Shown here: positions 8,847 through 16,907 of the stretch, in pieces
Layout: each line of letters opens with the position of its first letter
How positions within the stretch are numbered: position 1 is the first letter of the stretch
DNA from: Acinetobacter tianfuensis
GTDB taxonomy: Bacteria; Pseudomonadota; Gammaproteobacteria; Pseudomonadales; Moraxellaceae
Reading direction: 5' to 3'
Assembly: GCF_003611465.1 (NCBI RefSeq)
Contig: NZ_RAXV01000006.1
Location: 1-64,000, forward strand
DNA: 64,000 nucleotides
Position numbers and translations under genes: made by a program
The notes under the pieces: model-generated
Database searches by the model: none
What the model was told of the DNA's origin: nothing
What the model saw: only the letters and a program-made list of their open reading frames with translations

Positions 8847-11800
8847 TACATGCTCCGTTTAAGCATTTCAAATTCTTGAAGCATTTCTTCAACACTGTTA
8901 ACCGCTTCGGGTGTTCCTTGTAGCTCAGCTACTTTCCCGCCCGACTGTAACTCTAGAATCTTCTTCTCCGTCGGCTGAATATCTTGCAATGGCGTAATAT
9001 CAAAACTTGAAGCAACCATTGGAGCATCAGGCATTGCCGGCGCTTGATAAGCAGGCTCATTGCTACCAGTAAGCCCTGAGCCAGTATTACCAGAACGACC
9101 ACCTGACCGCTGTGCTTGCGCTCTTGCATTTGCCGCATCCGTTTTGGCTTTCATTTCGGCTTTAAAGTTATCCCAGTAATCATCAGAAGCCTTTTTCTCA
9201 GCGCTAACCTCTGGCTGATTCTGCGTAACTGGCTGACTTACCTGACTCACACTGCGCTGGGTTGCATCTGCAGCACGCTGAATCTCACCGAGTTTGGAAA
9301 CAGTGGCTTTGCCAGTGGCATCAAGTTGAACCTCAAGGCCAAGTGATGCAGCTTTGGCCTGAGCCACAGCGATCTTAGCCTTGTTGCCGCTAGCAATAGT
9401 TGCGTTAAGCATTAACTCATAAGCAGACTGAATACCCTCTGCAGTAGCTTGGCCACTTTTACTGATAACATCAAAGTTCGCCTGTGCTGACTGAGCTGCT
9501 GCATCTAACTGCGCCTGTGTCTTGAGACCCATAGCACTAAAAGCAGCCTGCGCGGGATTAAGAGTGTCTGGCAACTGAGCTAATTTTTGCTCAATTTTAC
9601 CTAAGCCTAAAGCGACCTGCTCACCAGTAATTAATCCCTGTCTTCCATACTCAACAAGCTTGCCCTTGGCATAATCAAGTTCAGCACCTGTCTGAGCTGT
9701 GTTAATTACATTATTAAGATTTGTGCTTAGTGCTATACCCGTATCAATCCCTTGGGCTTTATATGCACCTAGGTTGTCAATAATAATTTGGACGTCATTA
9801 CTAGCCGAATTAAAGGTTTCAGAAAACCGGCCTTTCAGTTGTTCAGTATCTAAACCTGTACGCCCTAACGCCTCCTTCATTACAGCTTCAGTCAATGCTG
9901 CTGATTTCGCCGCTTCCTTTGCTGTTCCCGTGAATGCGGCTTTTGCATTAGCTTGGAATACTGTTAGGTCTTTTCCGCTTAATGCTTGCCCCAGCCTTAA
10001 CTGTAGTTCTTCAGCTGTGATTTTTCCTTGATCTTTTAATAGGATTAATGCGGTAACTGAATCATTAATTCCTTTAGTTGAGTCAAACTTCATTGCATTC
10101 GAAATCTTTTCTAATGCCTCTTTAGTTGGCTCACCTTTTTTAATTAAAGCATCAAACTCGGTTACAAGCTTTTTAGACTCAACTGTAAGCTGATAAGCTT
10201 TATCACGGGCTTTTTCTGCAGCTAGCGCAAATGATTGCTTAACTTCAGCGGCAGCCTTAACTGCAGCCTCCTCAGCCTTCATTTGTGATTCCAGCTGCTC
10301 AATTGAGGTGAGAACTTTTCTATTTGCATCACCTGCAGAAGTGCCTAAATTGCTAATAGCAATTTCAGCATGTTCAATACCTTTAGCAACACCCTCACCT
10401 ATAGCTGTACCAATTGGCTGAAATACAGTGGGGACCAACACACCAACCGCGGTAACTGCCACTCCTAAAGCGCCAAGGCGACTTATTAATGTCATAATTG
10501 ATCCGCTAGTTGCTATAGATGCTGTTGTTGCGGCAGCAGAATTTGCGGCTAATTGCACCTTAGATGCAGCTGCTGACTTTGTGGCTGTGGCGTTGGCGAT
10601 TTGCGCTTGAGTATTAGCGACCACGGCCACTGTTTCCTGTGTAATTGCAACTGATGCCACTCTCACACCAGCTGCTTTATCAAGGAACACACTTGCAATA
10701 TTCAGTGCTTTATAAGCAATGAAAGTCTGCCCAGCTAACACTAATGTTGAAACAATCTGATCTAGATTTTCAGCAACAAATTTAAGTGCTTCTGCTACCT
10801 TCGCACTCGCACCAGTGGCCGCATCTGCCTCACCAATATACAAAGTCCATGCTGTTTTTAGGTTTTCAATGGACTGTCCAATCGTAATAGGCATTTTGGC
10901 GAATTCTTCATTAAGCGCCTTAGATTGACTTTCAAGCGCCTTAACAATCACCTCGGATGTGAGCTTCCCTTGTCCCGCCATCTCACGTAATTTACCAACA
11001 TTTACACCTAAGCCATCCGCTAGAGCCCGTGCCAACCGCGGTGCTTGCTCCATCACACTGTTGAACTCTTCACCGCGGAGAACACCAGACTGCAAGGCTT
11101 GGTTAAATTGATAAATTGCCGCTTCGTTTGAGGCTGCTAGGCCGCCCCCTACAATTAATGACTTGTTTACTAGGTCAGTAATCCCTAAAGCACGCTCTTG
11201 AGAGTATCCAAGCTGATCCACTGCACTTTTGACACGGGTAAATAGTTCCGCTGTAGCTGTAAGATTTGATCGGGTTTCAATCGCAATCTTTTTTACCCCC
11301 TCGAAAGCATCTGTAAAGTTTCCGCTTTTGGATGTGGCAAGCCCAATCCTTGCCTCTAGAACCTTAAACTCATCAGCAGTTCGACCAATTTCTGCTGCCG
11401 ATACGCCTACACCAAGTGCGGCCATTGCACTTGTTAACGCTGTATAGCCTGTTTTTAAACCTTGGATTTCCACACTTGCTTGTTTAACAAGTGTCTCACT
11501 CTTCTGAAGTTCTGCATTTGTTTTACCAAGTTCTGCATCTAGCTTGGTTGCCTCGGGTGTAATTAAACTTAGTTCAGACTTAAATGCGCCAAATGCCTGA
11601 TCCGCTTGCTGCACCTCTTTCTCTAAAGCATTGATTTGCTGCTGTGCTTTAGCAATATCTTCCGGTGTGGCATTGGTTCTAGAGAATTCTTCAAGTTTGG
11701 TTTTTGCGGTAGCAAGGTTGGCCTTTAGTAAATTAAGAGACCGGACCGAATCCACACTAAATTTATTAAAACTTTCTGATGCGCCTATAACACCAGTACC

Positions 11801-12172
11801 TGTGCTTTTAATAATTTCAGTTGTTTCATTCAGTGACTTAATTAACGCAGACGCACGCTCACTGGCATTTTTAGGAATAATATTCCCAATTTCCTGACCA
11901 GTATCCTTGGCTGTGCTGGCTACATCCTGAAATTCACTGCCTAGTTCATCTAACTTACCTTTTGCCTGATCTGCTTTTTTGGGTAGATCGGCTGGTATGA
12001 TTTTACCAATCTCTTTTGCAGTCTCAGCACTTGTTTTCTTGAGTCTCTCAGCTTCACTCTCAATGGTTTCGAATAGCTTTTTGCTAACATCTTTGGATTG
12101 CTTTGCCGCAGCAACAAGGCCTTTGCTATCGCCATCCATAATGAGTTTAAAAGTTAGGTTCTTACTAGACAT
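8846..12172 (-). CDS. Tape measure protein (1108 aa)
   Basis: Sets tail length and may form the DNA-ejection conduit. The N-terminus is a long Ala/Lys/Glu-rich coiled coil. Residues about 255-440 show the tape-measure domain pattern (GVLRGEEFNSVMEQAPRLAR then LGVNVGKLREMAGQGKLTSE), which is diagnostic for the family. A hydrophobic Ala/Val/Ile-rich segment at about 545-580 may cross a membrane during ejection. The C-terminal half is again helical, ending in a low-complexity Gly/Ser/Asn linker and a short tail. Length fits a tail of ordinary siphovirus size. It is followed by tail tip genes, as expected. Confidence 0.93.
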   Translation of the reverse strand: MSSKNLTFKLIMDGDSKGLVAAAKQSKDVSKKLFETIESEAERLKKTSAETAKEIGKIIPADLPKKADQAKGKLDELGSEFQDVASTAKDTGQEIGNIIPKNASERASALIKSLNETTEIIKSTGTGVIGASESFNKFSVDSVRSLNLLKANLATAKTKLEEFSRTNATPEDIAKAQQQINALEKEVQQADQAFGAFKSELSLITPEATKLDAELGKTNAELQKSETLVKQASVEIQGLKTGYTALTSAMAALGVGVSAAEIGRTADEFKVLEARIGLATSKSGNFTDAFEGVKKIAIETRSNLTATAELFTRVKSAVDQLGYSQERALGITDLVNKSLIVGGGLAASNEAAIYQFNQALQSGVLRGEEFNSVMEQAPRLARALADGLGVNVGKLREMAGQGKLTSEVIVKALESQSKALNEEFAKMPITIGQSIENLKTAWTLYIGEADAATGASAKVAEALKFVAENLDQIVSTLVLAGQTFIAYKALNIASVFLDKAAGVRVASVAITQETVAVVANTQAQIANATATKSAAASKVQLAANSAAATTASIATSGSIMTLISRLGALGVAVTAVGVLVPTVFQPIGTAIGEGVAKGIEHAEIAISNLGTSAGDANRKVLTSIEQLESQMKAEEAAVKAAAEVKQSFALAAEKARDKAYQLTVESKKLVTEFDALIKKGEPTKEALEKISNAMKFDSTKGINDSVTALILLKDQGKITAEELQLRLGQALSGKDLTVFQANAKAAFTGTAKEAAKSAALTEAVMKEALGRTGLDTEQLKGRFSETFNSASNDVQIIIDNLGAYKAQGIDTGIALSTNLNNVINTAQTGAELDYAKGKLVEYGRQGLITGEQVALGLGKIEQKLAQLPDTLNPAQAAFSAMGLKTQAQLDAAAQSAQANFDVISKSGQATAEGIQSAYELMLNATIASGNKAKIAVAQAKAASLGLEVQLDATGKATVSKLGEIQRAADATQRSVSQVSQPVTQNQPEVSAEKKASDDYWDNFKAEMKAKTDAANARAQAQRSGGRSGNTGSGLTGSNEPAYQAPAMPDAPMVASSFDITPLQDIQPTEKKILELQSGGKVAELQGTPEAVNSVEEMLQEFEMLKRSM

Positions 12173-12194
12173 GGCGACCTCAAATTTTAGGCAT

Positions 12195-12218
12195 AAAAAA
12201 ACCCGCTAAGTAGCGGGT
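12195..12218 (-). terminator. Intrinsic terminator upstream of the tape measure gene
   Basis: ACCCGC/GCGGGT stem with TAAGTA loop and seven T on the minus strand. It closes the transcript carrying the broken 89-residue gene, just before the tape measure start at 12172. Confidence 0.75.
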
Positions 12219-12235
12219 AGGTATTCAGGAGGGTT

Positions 12236-12505
12236 TTATTTTCCAATTTTTCGATTGATCACGTAAAATCGTTTGCCATTTTTACAATCTACAAATGATG
12301 CAATTTGCTCTGGAAGGTTGCTTTTACTTTCAGAATATCCAACATACATGACTTCATCGCACTCGCTTAGTTTTGCAACAATGATTGCAGCATCATGATC
12401 ATGCTCTTAAATAGCCTTAAGCCCATCATCACCAACTTTCTTGTGGAGTTTTGGATATAAATCCTTTGTATATTCAGTTACTGCATATTTATTGATTTTA
12501 GGCAT
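12236..12505 (-). pseudogene. Small phage gene with in-frame nonsense codon (89-codon frame)
   Basis: Reading from the ATG at 12505, the frame starts MPKINKYAVTEYTKDLYPKL and continues to a TAA at 12407-12409 after 32 codons. The same frame then continues without further stops to a TAA at 12236-12238 (EHDHDAAIIVAKLSECDEVM and so on). Both halves look like one small soluble protein. A single C-to-T change of CAA (Gln) to TAA would explain it. It sits between the zinc-ribbon membrane protein gene and the tape measure gene, with a terminator on each side. Function unknown. A sequencing error is possible. Confidence 0.6.
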
Positions 12506-12534
12506 CACAAATCCCTTATTAAAACTATTGGTTC

Positions 12535-12556
12535 AAAAAAGCACCCTAGGGTGCTT
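12535..12556 (-). terminator. Intrinsic terminator overlapping the end of the zinc-ribbon gene
   Basis: Perfect palindrome AGCACCCTAGGGTGCT followed by six T on the minus strand. The TAG stop of the upstream gene is in the centre of the stem. Confidence 0.72.
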
Positions 12557-13046
12557 TATATTTTCCATCTTTAGAGCCTTTACAGTCTTTTTGGATTTGA
12601 TCCAGAGCCAAAGTCTTACCATCTTTTAAAATTGGATACTCACCTTGTTTGTGGTAGTACGACATACCACTCCTTAGGCAATTCCCTTCCAAATCTCTTT
12701 GTGATAACTGTGGCTCTGGCGCATTCCTGTTCTTGTAAGCATTGATAGCGCTACCCGCTAAAGCATAAATAGCAACCACAACAATACCGCCAGCAACCCC
12801 TAGCACACCCAGAATTATCAAATCCCCAACATCAGATGGCTTATTGGTGGCACAAGAATTTGATGGCACAACCAAATCACTACCACAGCTCTCACAAACA
12901 CCCAGTCCAGTCCTGCGCCAAATCTCATAAATAATTGCCGGCACAACAAAGAAAATCGCCAAAACAATCGTGATTAAAAAATTACCGCGGTTTTCAGACC
13001 ATCCTGTGTGGCCACAGTTATTACAGCTAACGCATTTATTTGCCAT
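12546..13046 (-). CDS. Double zinc-ribbon membrane protein (166 aa)
   Basis: The N-terminus has CVSCNNCGHTGW and a later CESCGSDL pair, so two CxxC knuckles form a split zinc ribbon around a first hydrophobic segment (about 23-41, FLITIVLAIFFVVPAIIYEI). A second membrane segment is at about 77-97. The C-terminal 65 residues are hydrophilic. Such small membrane proteins inserted between tail chaperone and tape measure genes are usually accessory (moron) genes. Superinfection exclusion is one possibility, not shown by sequence. Its stop codon lies inside the following terminator. Confidence 0.75.
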   Translation of the reverse strand: MANKCVSCNNCGHTGWSENRGNFLITIVLAIFFVVPAIIYEIWRRTGLGVCESCGSDLVVPSNSCATNKPSDVGDLIILGVLGVAGGIVVVAIYALAGSAINAYKNRNAPEPQLSQRDLEGNCLRSGMSYYHKQGEYPILKDGKTLALDQIQKDCKGSKDGKYKAP

Positions 13047-13053
13047 TCAACCC

Positions 13054-13332
13054 TCAGCGCGAAGTCTTAATATGCGTTACTTTGCCGTTCTCGATAGTAA
13101 TCGTATAGGTTTTATTGCCATCCACATAACTAACTTCACGCACTGGCGTTTCTTTACCGCCTACGTTTTTTGTGTAGTCATAAGTTGCAACAGGCTGACC
13201 AAGCTTAGCAACGATCTGCCCGTAAGTATCACCAACGCGAACGCGCTCACCATTAACACTGGCATTCGTCAAGTTAGCATTAGCAAATGAAAATGCAGTC
13301 ATCAAAGTTGCAGCAACAAGTAATTTTTTCAC
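13054..13332 (-). CDS. Small secreted protein, SmpA/OmlA-like fold possible (92 aa)
   Basis: A clear signal peptide (MKKLLVAATLMTAFSFANA) is followed by about 73 residues: VRVGDTYGQIVAKLGQPVAT and a beta hairpin with YTITIENGKVTHI. The G-x-x-x-x-x-[IV]-x-x-x-[LF]-G-x-P pattern is shared with small periplasmic BamE/SmpA-type and DUF2845-type proteins. No lipobox Cys is present, so it is probably periplasmic or secreted. Located with the zinc-ribbon membrane protein in a two-gene accessory island, it is not needed for a virion and may alter the lysogen envelope. Confidence 0.75.
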   Translation of the reverse strand: MKKLLVAATLMTAFSFANANLTNASVNGERVRVGDTYGQIVAKLGQPVATYDYTKNVGGKETPVREVSYVDGNKTYTITIENGKVTHIKTSR

Positions 13333-13400
13333 TATATCCCCCAGTGTTTTAAGTATTTACTAGATATTAGCGTGATCAATTAGACATCACAATGTGAAAA

Positions 13401-13967
13401 TCACTGATCTTTCTCAAGGCTCTTAATAAAAGCATCAAACTTCTTGTTTATAGCGTTCTGAGCTCGGGTTGCAATCGCCAGATTACGCATCTTTATCCGT
13501 TCAGCTTTTTGAGCTGCTTTAAGATAATAGCGGAATGAGCCATAACTCATTTGCATAACGCTTTCAGGCTGATGACCGTTTGATACCAGCACCTGAAATG
13601 CATCAAACCAGCTACTCTTTTTACGCGGATCCACATCATCACGGTGTTTTGGTTTCGGCTCAGAGAAGAATGCATCATTCACCTTAATCACAGCATCCAA
13701 CAATTGGGTAATAAGCTGCTCATCACTCTTAAATAGCTCAATGAGCTGCTCAATACTGTATTTCAATGAATGAGCTATCAATTGAGTTGATTCAAATGCA
13801 TGGGCCTCAAAGAGCTTGCTTATGGTTTCATCTGGATGATTATTCAAAAAGTCCTTAATGACCTGTGCTGCACCTGACCACTCATCAAAGTTATGCATTT
13901 GCAGCTGGTGTACCGATAGCTCACCAACTTTGATAGGTCGATTTGAGGCTATAAAAAAATCATTCAT
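13401..13967 (-). CDS. Tail assembly chaperone-like protein (188 aa)
   Basis: Located between the major tail protein and the tape measure gene, the standard site for gpG/gpGT chaperones. The protein is almost entirely helical (EWSGAAQVIKDFLNNHPDET; SIEQLIELFKSDEQLITQLL), and its C-terminus is basic (KRIKMRNLAIATRAQNAINK style). I saw no clear slippery heptamer that would give a gpGT-type fusion, and no second chaperone frame. The start overlaps the stop of a 37-residue membrane peptide gene by ATGA. The role is inferred from position and helical content. Confidence 0.65.
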   Translation of the reverse strand: MNDFFIASNRPIKVGELSVHQLQMHNFDEWSGAAQVIKDFLNNHPDETISKLFEAHAFESTQLIAHSLKYSIEQLIELFKSDEQLITQLLDAVIKVNDAFFSEPKPKHRDDVDPRKKSSWFDAFQVLVSNGHQPESVMQMSYGSFRYYLKAAQKAERIKMRNLAIATRAQNAINKKFDAFIKSLEKDQ

Positions 13968-14077
13968 TGAAGTACCTTAGCTAAAGCCACAAATGCATTA
14001 ATAATGTTTGAGAGTTGCCAGATGAAAATACCCATCAAAATGGCACCTGTTACCTTCCAATAACCATGTTTTTCCAT
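13964..14077 (-). CDS. 37-residue membrane peptide coupled to tail chaperone gene
   Basis: The frame from the ATG at 14077 encodes 37 residues: a short basic start (MEKHGYWKVTG), one hydrophobic segment (AILMGIFIWQLSNIINAFVA) and the end LAKVLQ. An AGAGG ribosome binding site lies about 6 bases upstream. The TGA stop overlaps the chaperone ATG in an ATGA arrangement, which argues for real translation. Function unknown; no holin-like partner is visible. Confidence 0.55.
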   Translation of the reverse strand: MEKHGYWKVTGAILMGIFIWQLSNIINAFVALAKVLQ

Positions 14078-14160
14078 TACAACCTCTACTTTTTGTAAAA
14101 CTACTGCTATAATTTCAACCACAAATTTCTTTCCCTTGCTTTTATCTGGCGGGTGGAAAT

Positions 14161-14194
14161 AAAAAGCCCAGCGATTGCAGTCGCTGGGCTTTTG
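14161..14194. terminator. Strong bidirectional intrinsic terminator
   Basis: A perfect 13-bp stem (14162-14174 with 14181-14193), loop TTGCAG, with A and T runs at the two ends. It is the second of two terminators after the major tail protein gene. Confidence 0.85.
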
Positions 14195-14208
14195 CTTTTT
14201 ATGGGCAC

Positions 14209-14230
14209 AAAAAAAGATGCTTAATGCATC
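14209..14230 (-). terminator. Intrinsic terminator after the major tail protein gene
   Basis: GATGC/GCATC stem with ATTAA loop followed on the minus strand by seven T, 28 bases beyond the tail gene stop. In tandem with the stronger hairpin downstream. Confidence 0.6.
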
Positions 14231-14257
14231 CTGTTTTAAGTGCCTGCTGCTGTAAAT

Positions 14258-15007
14258 TTACGGCGTTGGTGCTTTGGGAATCTGCGTGTAATAACCGTAT
14301 AAACCAAGCGCACCATCTTTGTCTTTTGATAGGTCGCCTAAGGCATCGCCGCTGATTTCGTATGAGCCAAATTCTTCATGAATTAAACCAAAGCTTGAAT
14401 CAGGTGACTTCACTGTACGATGCAGAGCCAAGAACACTTTTTCCTTGCTAATTTTATCGATGCCTTCAAAGAACAATGCATATTCTTTGCCGAAGTCGGA
14501 TGCAATCGTGGTGTGTGTAACTGCACCAGTCTTATAGCCAATTACAACCTTTGGTAGATCTACAAGAAATTCGATAGTTCCGTAAACCGCATCCAGCTTG
14601 TATTTTGTTGATTCGATAGGAACCGCTGGCGACTCACCATCTGTAACTATTGGTGCACTGATATTAAAACCATCCAGCTTGATCTTTTGGCCTTTAGTGA
14701 CAGCACCTAAATCTAAATCTGCTACGGTTTTCGTATCCACTGCTACATTTTTACCAGACAGAATGTACGCTAAGTTGTCAGAATCAAGCTGCTCAAGAGT
14801 GCCGCTGAATGAAACCGCAGTAGTGTTGTATAGCACTAGATCAGTCGTGTCATCGCCTGACATGGATTCTGTATGTTCAATTTTTTCCGCAGTGATTTCT
14901 AGCGTGAAGTCAGGAATATTTCCTAGCTCTCGCATAGCACCAACCACACCCTCAACAATCGGAGCAAGAGAGAACTTGCCGCGTAATGAAATATACTTCT
15001 TAGCCAT
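14258..15007 (-). CDS. Major tail (tube) protein (249 aa)
   Basis: The protein begins MAKKYISLRGKFSLAPIVEG and contains the beta-rich pattern of phage tail tube proteins (PDFTLEITAEKIEHTESMSG; EEFGSYEISGDALGDLSKDK). Gene order (completion proteins, this gene, chaperone, tape measure) fits the tube subunit. It is followed by two tandem terminators, consistent with a highly expressed structural gene whose readthrough is limited. Its start overlaps the end of the small upstream gene by 8 bases. The similarity is from pattern and context; an alternative is a decorated tail protein with an extra C-terminal domain. Confidence 0.82.
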   Translation of the reverse strand: MAKKYISLRGKFSLAPIVEGVVGAMRELGNIPDFTLEITAEKIEHTESMSGDDTTDLVLYNTTAVSFSGTLEQLDSDNLAYILSGKNVAVDTKTVADLDLGAVTKGQKIKLDGFNISAPIVTDGESPAVPIESTKYKLDAVYGTIEFLVDLPKVVIGYKTGAVTHTTIASDFGKEYALFFEGIDKISKEKVFLALHRTVKSPDSSFGLIHEEFGSYEISGDALGDLSKDKDGALGLYGYYTQIPKAPTP

Positions 15008-15179
15008 TTACAGGCACCTCTTTAGTTTTTAGCTTAACTTCCGCTTTGGTTTCGGGTTTGATCACTTCGATCGCACCATCTTCTAAAAGCTGCTTAATTT
15101 TTTCTGGTGGCAGAGCGCCAATAATCTGCCCTTTCTGCCATGAGCCAATCGGCTTTAATGCCTTGTATTGAGTTTTCAT
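15000..15179 (-). CDS. Small head-tail region protein (59 aa)
   Basis: The ATG at 15179 is preferred because AGGA precedes it and upstream starts would run into the previous gene (which ends at 15187). The protein is a small domain (MKTQYKALKPIGSWQKGQII, then LPPEKIKQLLEDGAIEVIKP) with a basic Lys/Glu tail. The same domain pattern starts the 119-residue protein encoded at 16538-16897, so the module appears twice in this operon. It resembles small joining or packaging accessory proteins of Mu-like and lambda-like phages. Confidence 0.75.
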   Translation of the reverse strand: MKTQYKALKPIGSWQKGQIIGALPPEKIKQLLEDGAIEVIKPETKAEVKLKTKEVPVNG

Positions 15180-15186
15180 AAGGTTC

Positions 15187-15612
15187 CTAAATGAATTTTT
15201 CAGATTCAAAGATGATCGTCACATAGGCGAATGCTGCACTATACCCATCACTAATCGAGACAAATCTTAATTCGCTAGTGGATGAATCAGGCTCCCATCC
15301 AGATAAAAGCTGGATCACTTTTTCAGTCAACAATCCGACTTCATCACTTACAGCACGTCCATCGTTAAGCTGTGACTTTGCATTGCGACATGCCACAGTC
15401 ACAGCCCATTGCTGGCCTAGTTTATTTAATGCCCCTCTTCCCACTTCAGCTTGTTTAACAACACGTGCAAAATTGACATGTACGGATGGCACCACCTGTG
15501 ACATTTCTGAGATTTGTACTGAATTTAAAGGGGTGTAGATCTTAAGAAAATCAGGAATTTCCTTTAATTTCTCGACTATTTCATCACGCACTGCGAAGAA
15601 TGTGCTCATCAA
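15187..15612 (-). CDS. Tail completion-type protein (141 aa)
   Basis: Starts MMSTFFAVRDEIVEKLKEIP, with a helix then an alpha/beta core ending AFAYVTIIFESEKFI. Its place directly before the tail tube gene and after the virion morphogenesis protein matches the Mu gp37 / DUF1834-type tail terminator slot. It overlaps the upstream gene by 29 bases. Assigned by order and general pattern. Confidence 0.75.
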   Translation of the reverse strand: MMSTFFAVRDEIVEKLKEIPDFLKIYTPLNSVQISEMSQVVPSVHVNFARVVKQAEVGRGALNKLGQQWAVTVACRNAKSQLNDGRAVSDEVGLLTEKVIQLLSGWEPDSSTSELRFVSISDGYSAAFAYVTIIFESEKFI

Positions 15613-16081
15613 TAAAAGCTCCTATAATGTTTAGTATTGATTGCTCATCTTCTGCGTTAATACCTAGGAAAGTTCTTGAGGGGATGTTTACCTCTTTCAC
15701 CTTCCGATATTGACCACCAACAGCAAAGGTAATGTACTGGCCATTTTTAGGAGTGATATGCGCTCCAAAGTGAAAGACATGGGCATACGTTTTGTTTGAT
15801 CCCCACTCAATACCGTTTGGACGCAAGTTAAAATGCAGCTCATTCATTAAATCGCCATTATTACGACCAGTCTGACCACTCTGTAGTTTTGCTCTCCAAG
15901 ATTGCTTCCATGGATTGCCATCTACATTGTGTTGGTTAAAAAAACGCTCTTGAGTTGAAGTAACACCGTACCCACCAATTTCCACATATAAATCATCTTT
16001 ATAAGTATCAAAATCACTAAGCTTCTTAAGAATTGCTTCTATTGGTGAGCTATCTATTTGAATTGAGATAGCAAAGGCCAT
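15584..16081 (-). CDS. Phage virion morphogenesis (Mu gpG-like) protein (165 aa)
   Basis: The ATG at 16081 is chosen since GAGGTGATT directly precedes it. The sequence shows the virion morphogenesis family pattern: an N-terminal helix, then VTSTQERFFNQHNVDGNPWK and a C-terminal H-x-F-G-A-H block, VHFGxH-like at YAHVFHFGAH. The family acts in head-tail joining or tail completion. It lies between the DUF1320-type protein and the tail terminator-like protein, as in Mu-type head clusters. Confidence 0.82.
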   Translation of the reverse strand: MAFAISIQIDSSPIEAILKKLSDFDTYKDDLYVEIGGYGVTSTQERFFNQHNVDGNPWKQSWRAKLQSGQTGRNNGDLMNELHFNLRPNGIEWGSNKTYAHVFHFGAHITPKNGQYITFAVGGQYRKVKEVNIPSRTFLGINAEDEQSILNIIGAFIDEHILRSA

Positions 16082-16088
16082 AATCACC

Positions 16089-16529
16089 TCACTTAATGCT
16101 AGGCATCATATTTAAGACATCATCACCAAATACACCGCCGCGGTATGTTGTACCGATTGGCATTGTGGCTGGTACTCTTGCTGGCTTTTCTTCAGTGACC
16201 TCATTTTGAGGATTGAGAATATTCAAGGTTGCCTTACCATCTGCAACCCGTTTCAAGAAATCAATTTCGGCCTTATAGCGGTTTTCGATTTCTTCAGTTG
16301 GTTGCTGAAAGTAAAGCCGGTAGCGTGCAATGTTGCACGCAATCCGTTTCAATGTGCTGGGCGTATTAGGTAAAGGCAGAACGTAACGAACAGCGATATA
16401 ACTGTCTATTTCCTCCGATGCATCCTGCAGCGCTTCTTCAATCGAATTCGCTACAGTCTGCATTGATTCCAGCCCTTGAATTTCCTCTTCCCCGAAACGC
16501 GCTTCTAAGTCATTCCGAGTCGCATACAT
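16089..16529 (-). CDS. DUF1320 (Mu gp36-like) head-tail connector protein (146 aa)
   Basis: The N-terminus MYATRNDLEARFGEEEIQGL followed by a helical segment with ASEEIDSYIAVRYVLPLPNT is the DUF1320 / gp36 pattern. It is usually an adaptor protein between portal and tail. It has the expected length and position two genes after the major capsid gene. The C-terminal 40 residues (PQNEVTEEKPARVPATMPIG) are loop-like. Confidence 0.87.
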   Translation of the reverse strand: MYATRNDLEARFGEEEIQGLESMQTVANSIEEALQDASEEIDSYIAVRYVLPLPNTPSTLKRIACNIARYRLYFQQPTEEIENRYKAEIDFLKRVADGKATLNILNPQNEVTEEKPARVPATMPIGTTYRGGVFGDDVLNMMPSIK

Positions 16530-16537
16530 GACATCAC

Positions 16538-16897
16538 CTATTTATCGGCAGTAGTTGCTTTCTTGGCTTCAGCAGTCGCTTTCTTTAAAGCAGCTTCGGA
16601 TGTGGCCAGTGATTTTTCCAAGCCCTCAACTTTCAATTTCAGCTCAGCCACTTCAGCATCAGATTTATCTTTGCCAGCAATCAGAATTTCTTCATTCGCC
16701 TTCAGCTCAGCAATTTCGGCTGTGAGGCTTGCGATTTGGGCAGCTGTGTTATCAAGCCCTTGTTCCTGAGGCTCTTGATATTCTTCAATTACACCAGATG
16801 CTAAAAGGGCTTGAATACGATCTGAATTCAAGCCCTTTACTTCATGCCCTGGTAATGTTTCACCAACACTACCAATGGCGATATATTTTTTTGTCAT
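16538..16897 (-). CDS. Coiled-coil head accessory protein (119 aa)
   Basis: The ATG at 16897 (AAGGA upstream) is preferred over the longer in-frame start that would overlap the capsid gene. Residues 1-40 hold a small domain (KGLNSDRIQALLASGVIEEY) also seen in the 59-residue protein at 15000-15179. Residues 45-119 form a long coiled coil rich in Ala, Glu and Lys (AELKANEEILIAGKDKSDAE). The position after the capsid suggests a gpFI-like packaging or completion accessory. Confidence 0.78.
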   Translation of the reverse strand: MTKKYIAIGSVGETLPGHEVKGLNSDRIQALLASGVIEEYQEPQEQGLDNTAAQIASLTAEIAELKANEEILIAGKDKSDAEVAELKLKVEGLEKSLATSEAALKKATAEAKKATTADK

Positions 16898-16907
16898 GTT
16901 TGTATCC

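Noticed and set aside
14110..14115. TATAAT on the plus strand near the 37-residue peptide gene
   Set aside because: No -35 at proper spacing and no plus-strand gene; the bidirectional terminator follows directly.
14598..15032. 144-codon plus-strand frame opposite the major tail protein
   Set aside because: Shadow of a strong minus-strand gene; no RBS or protein-like pattern.
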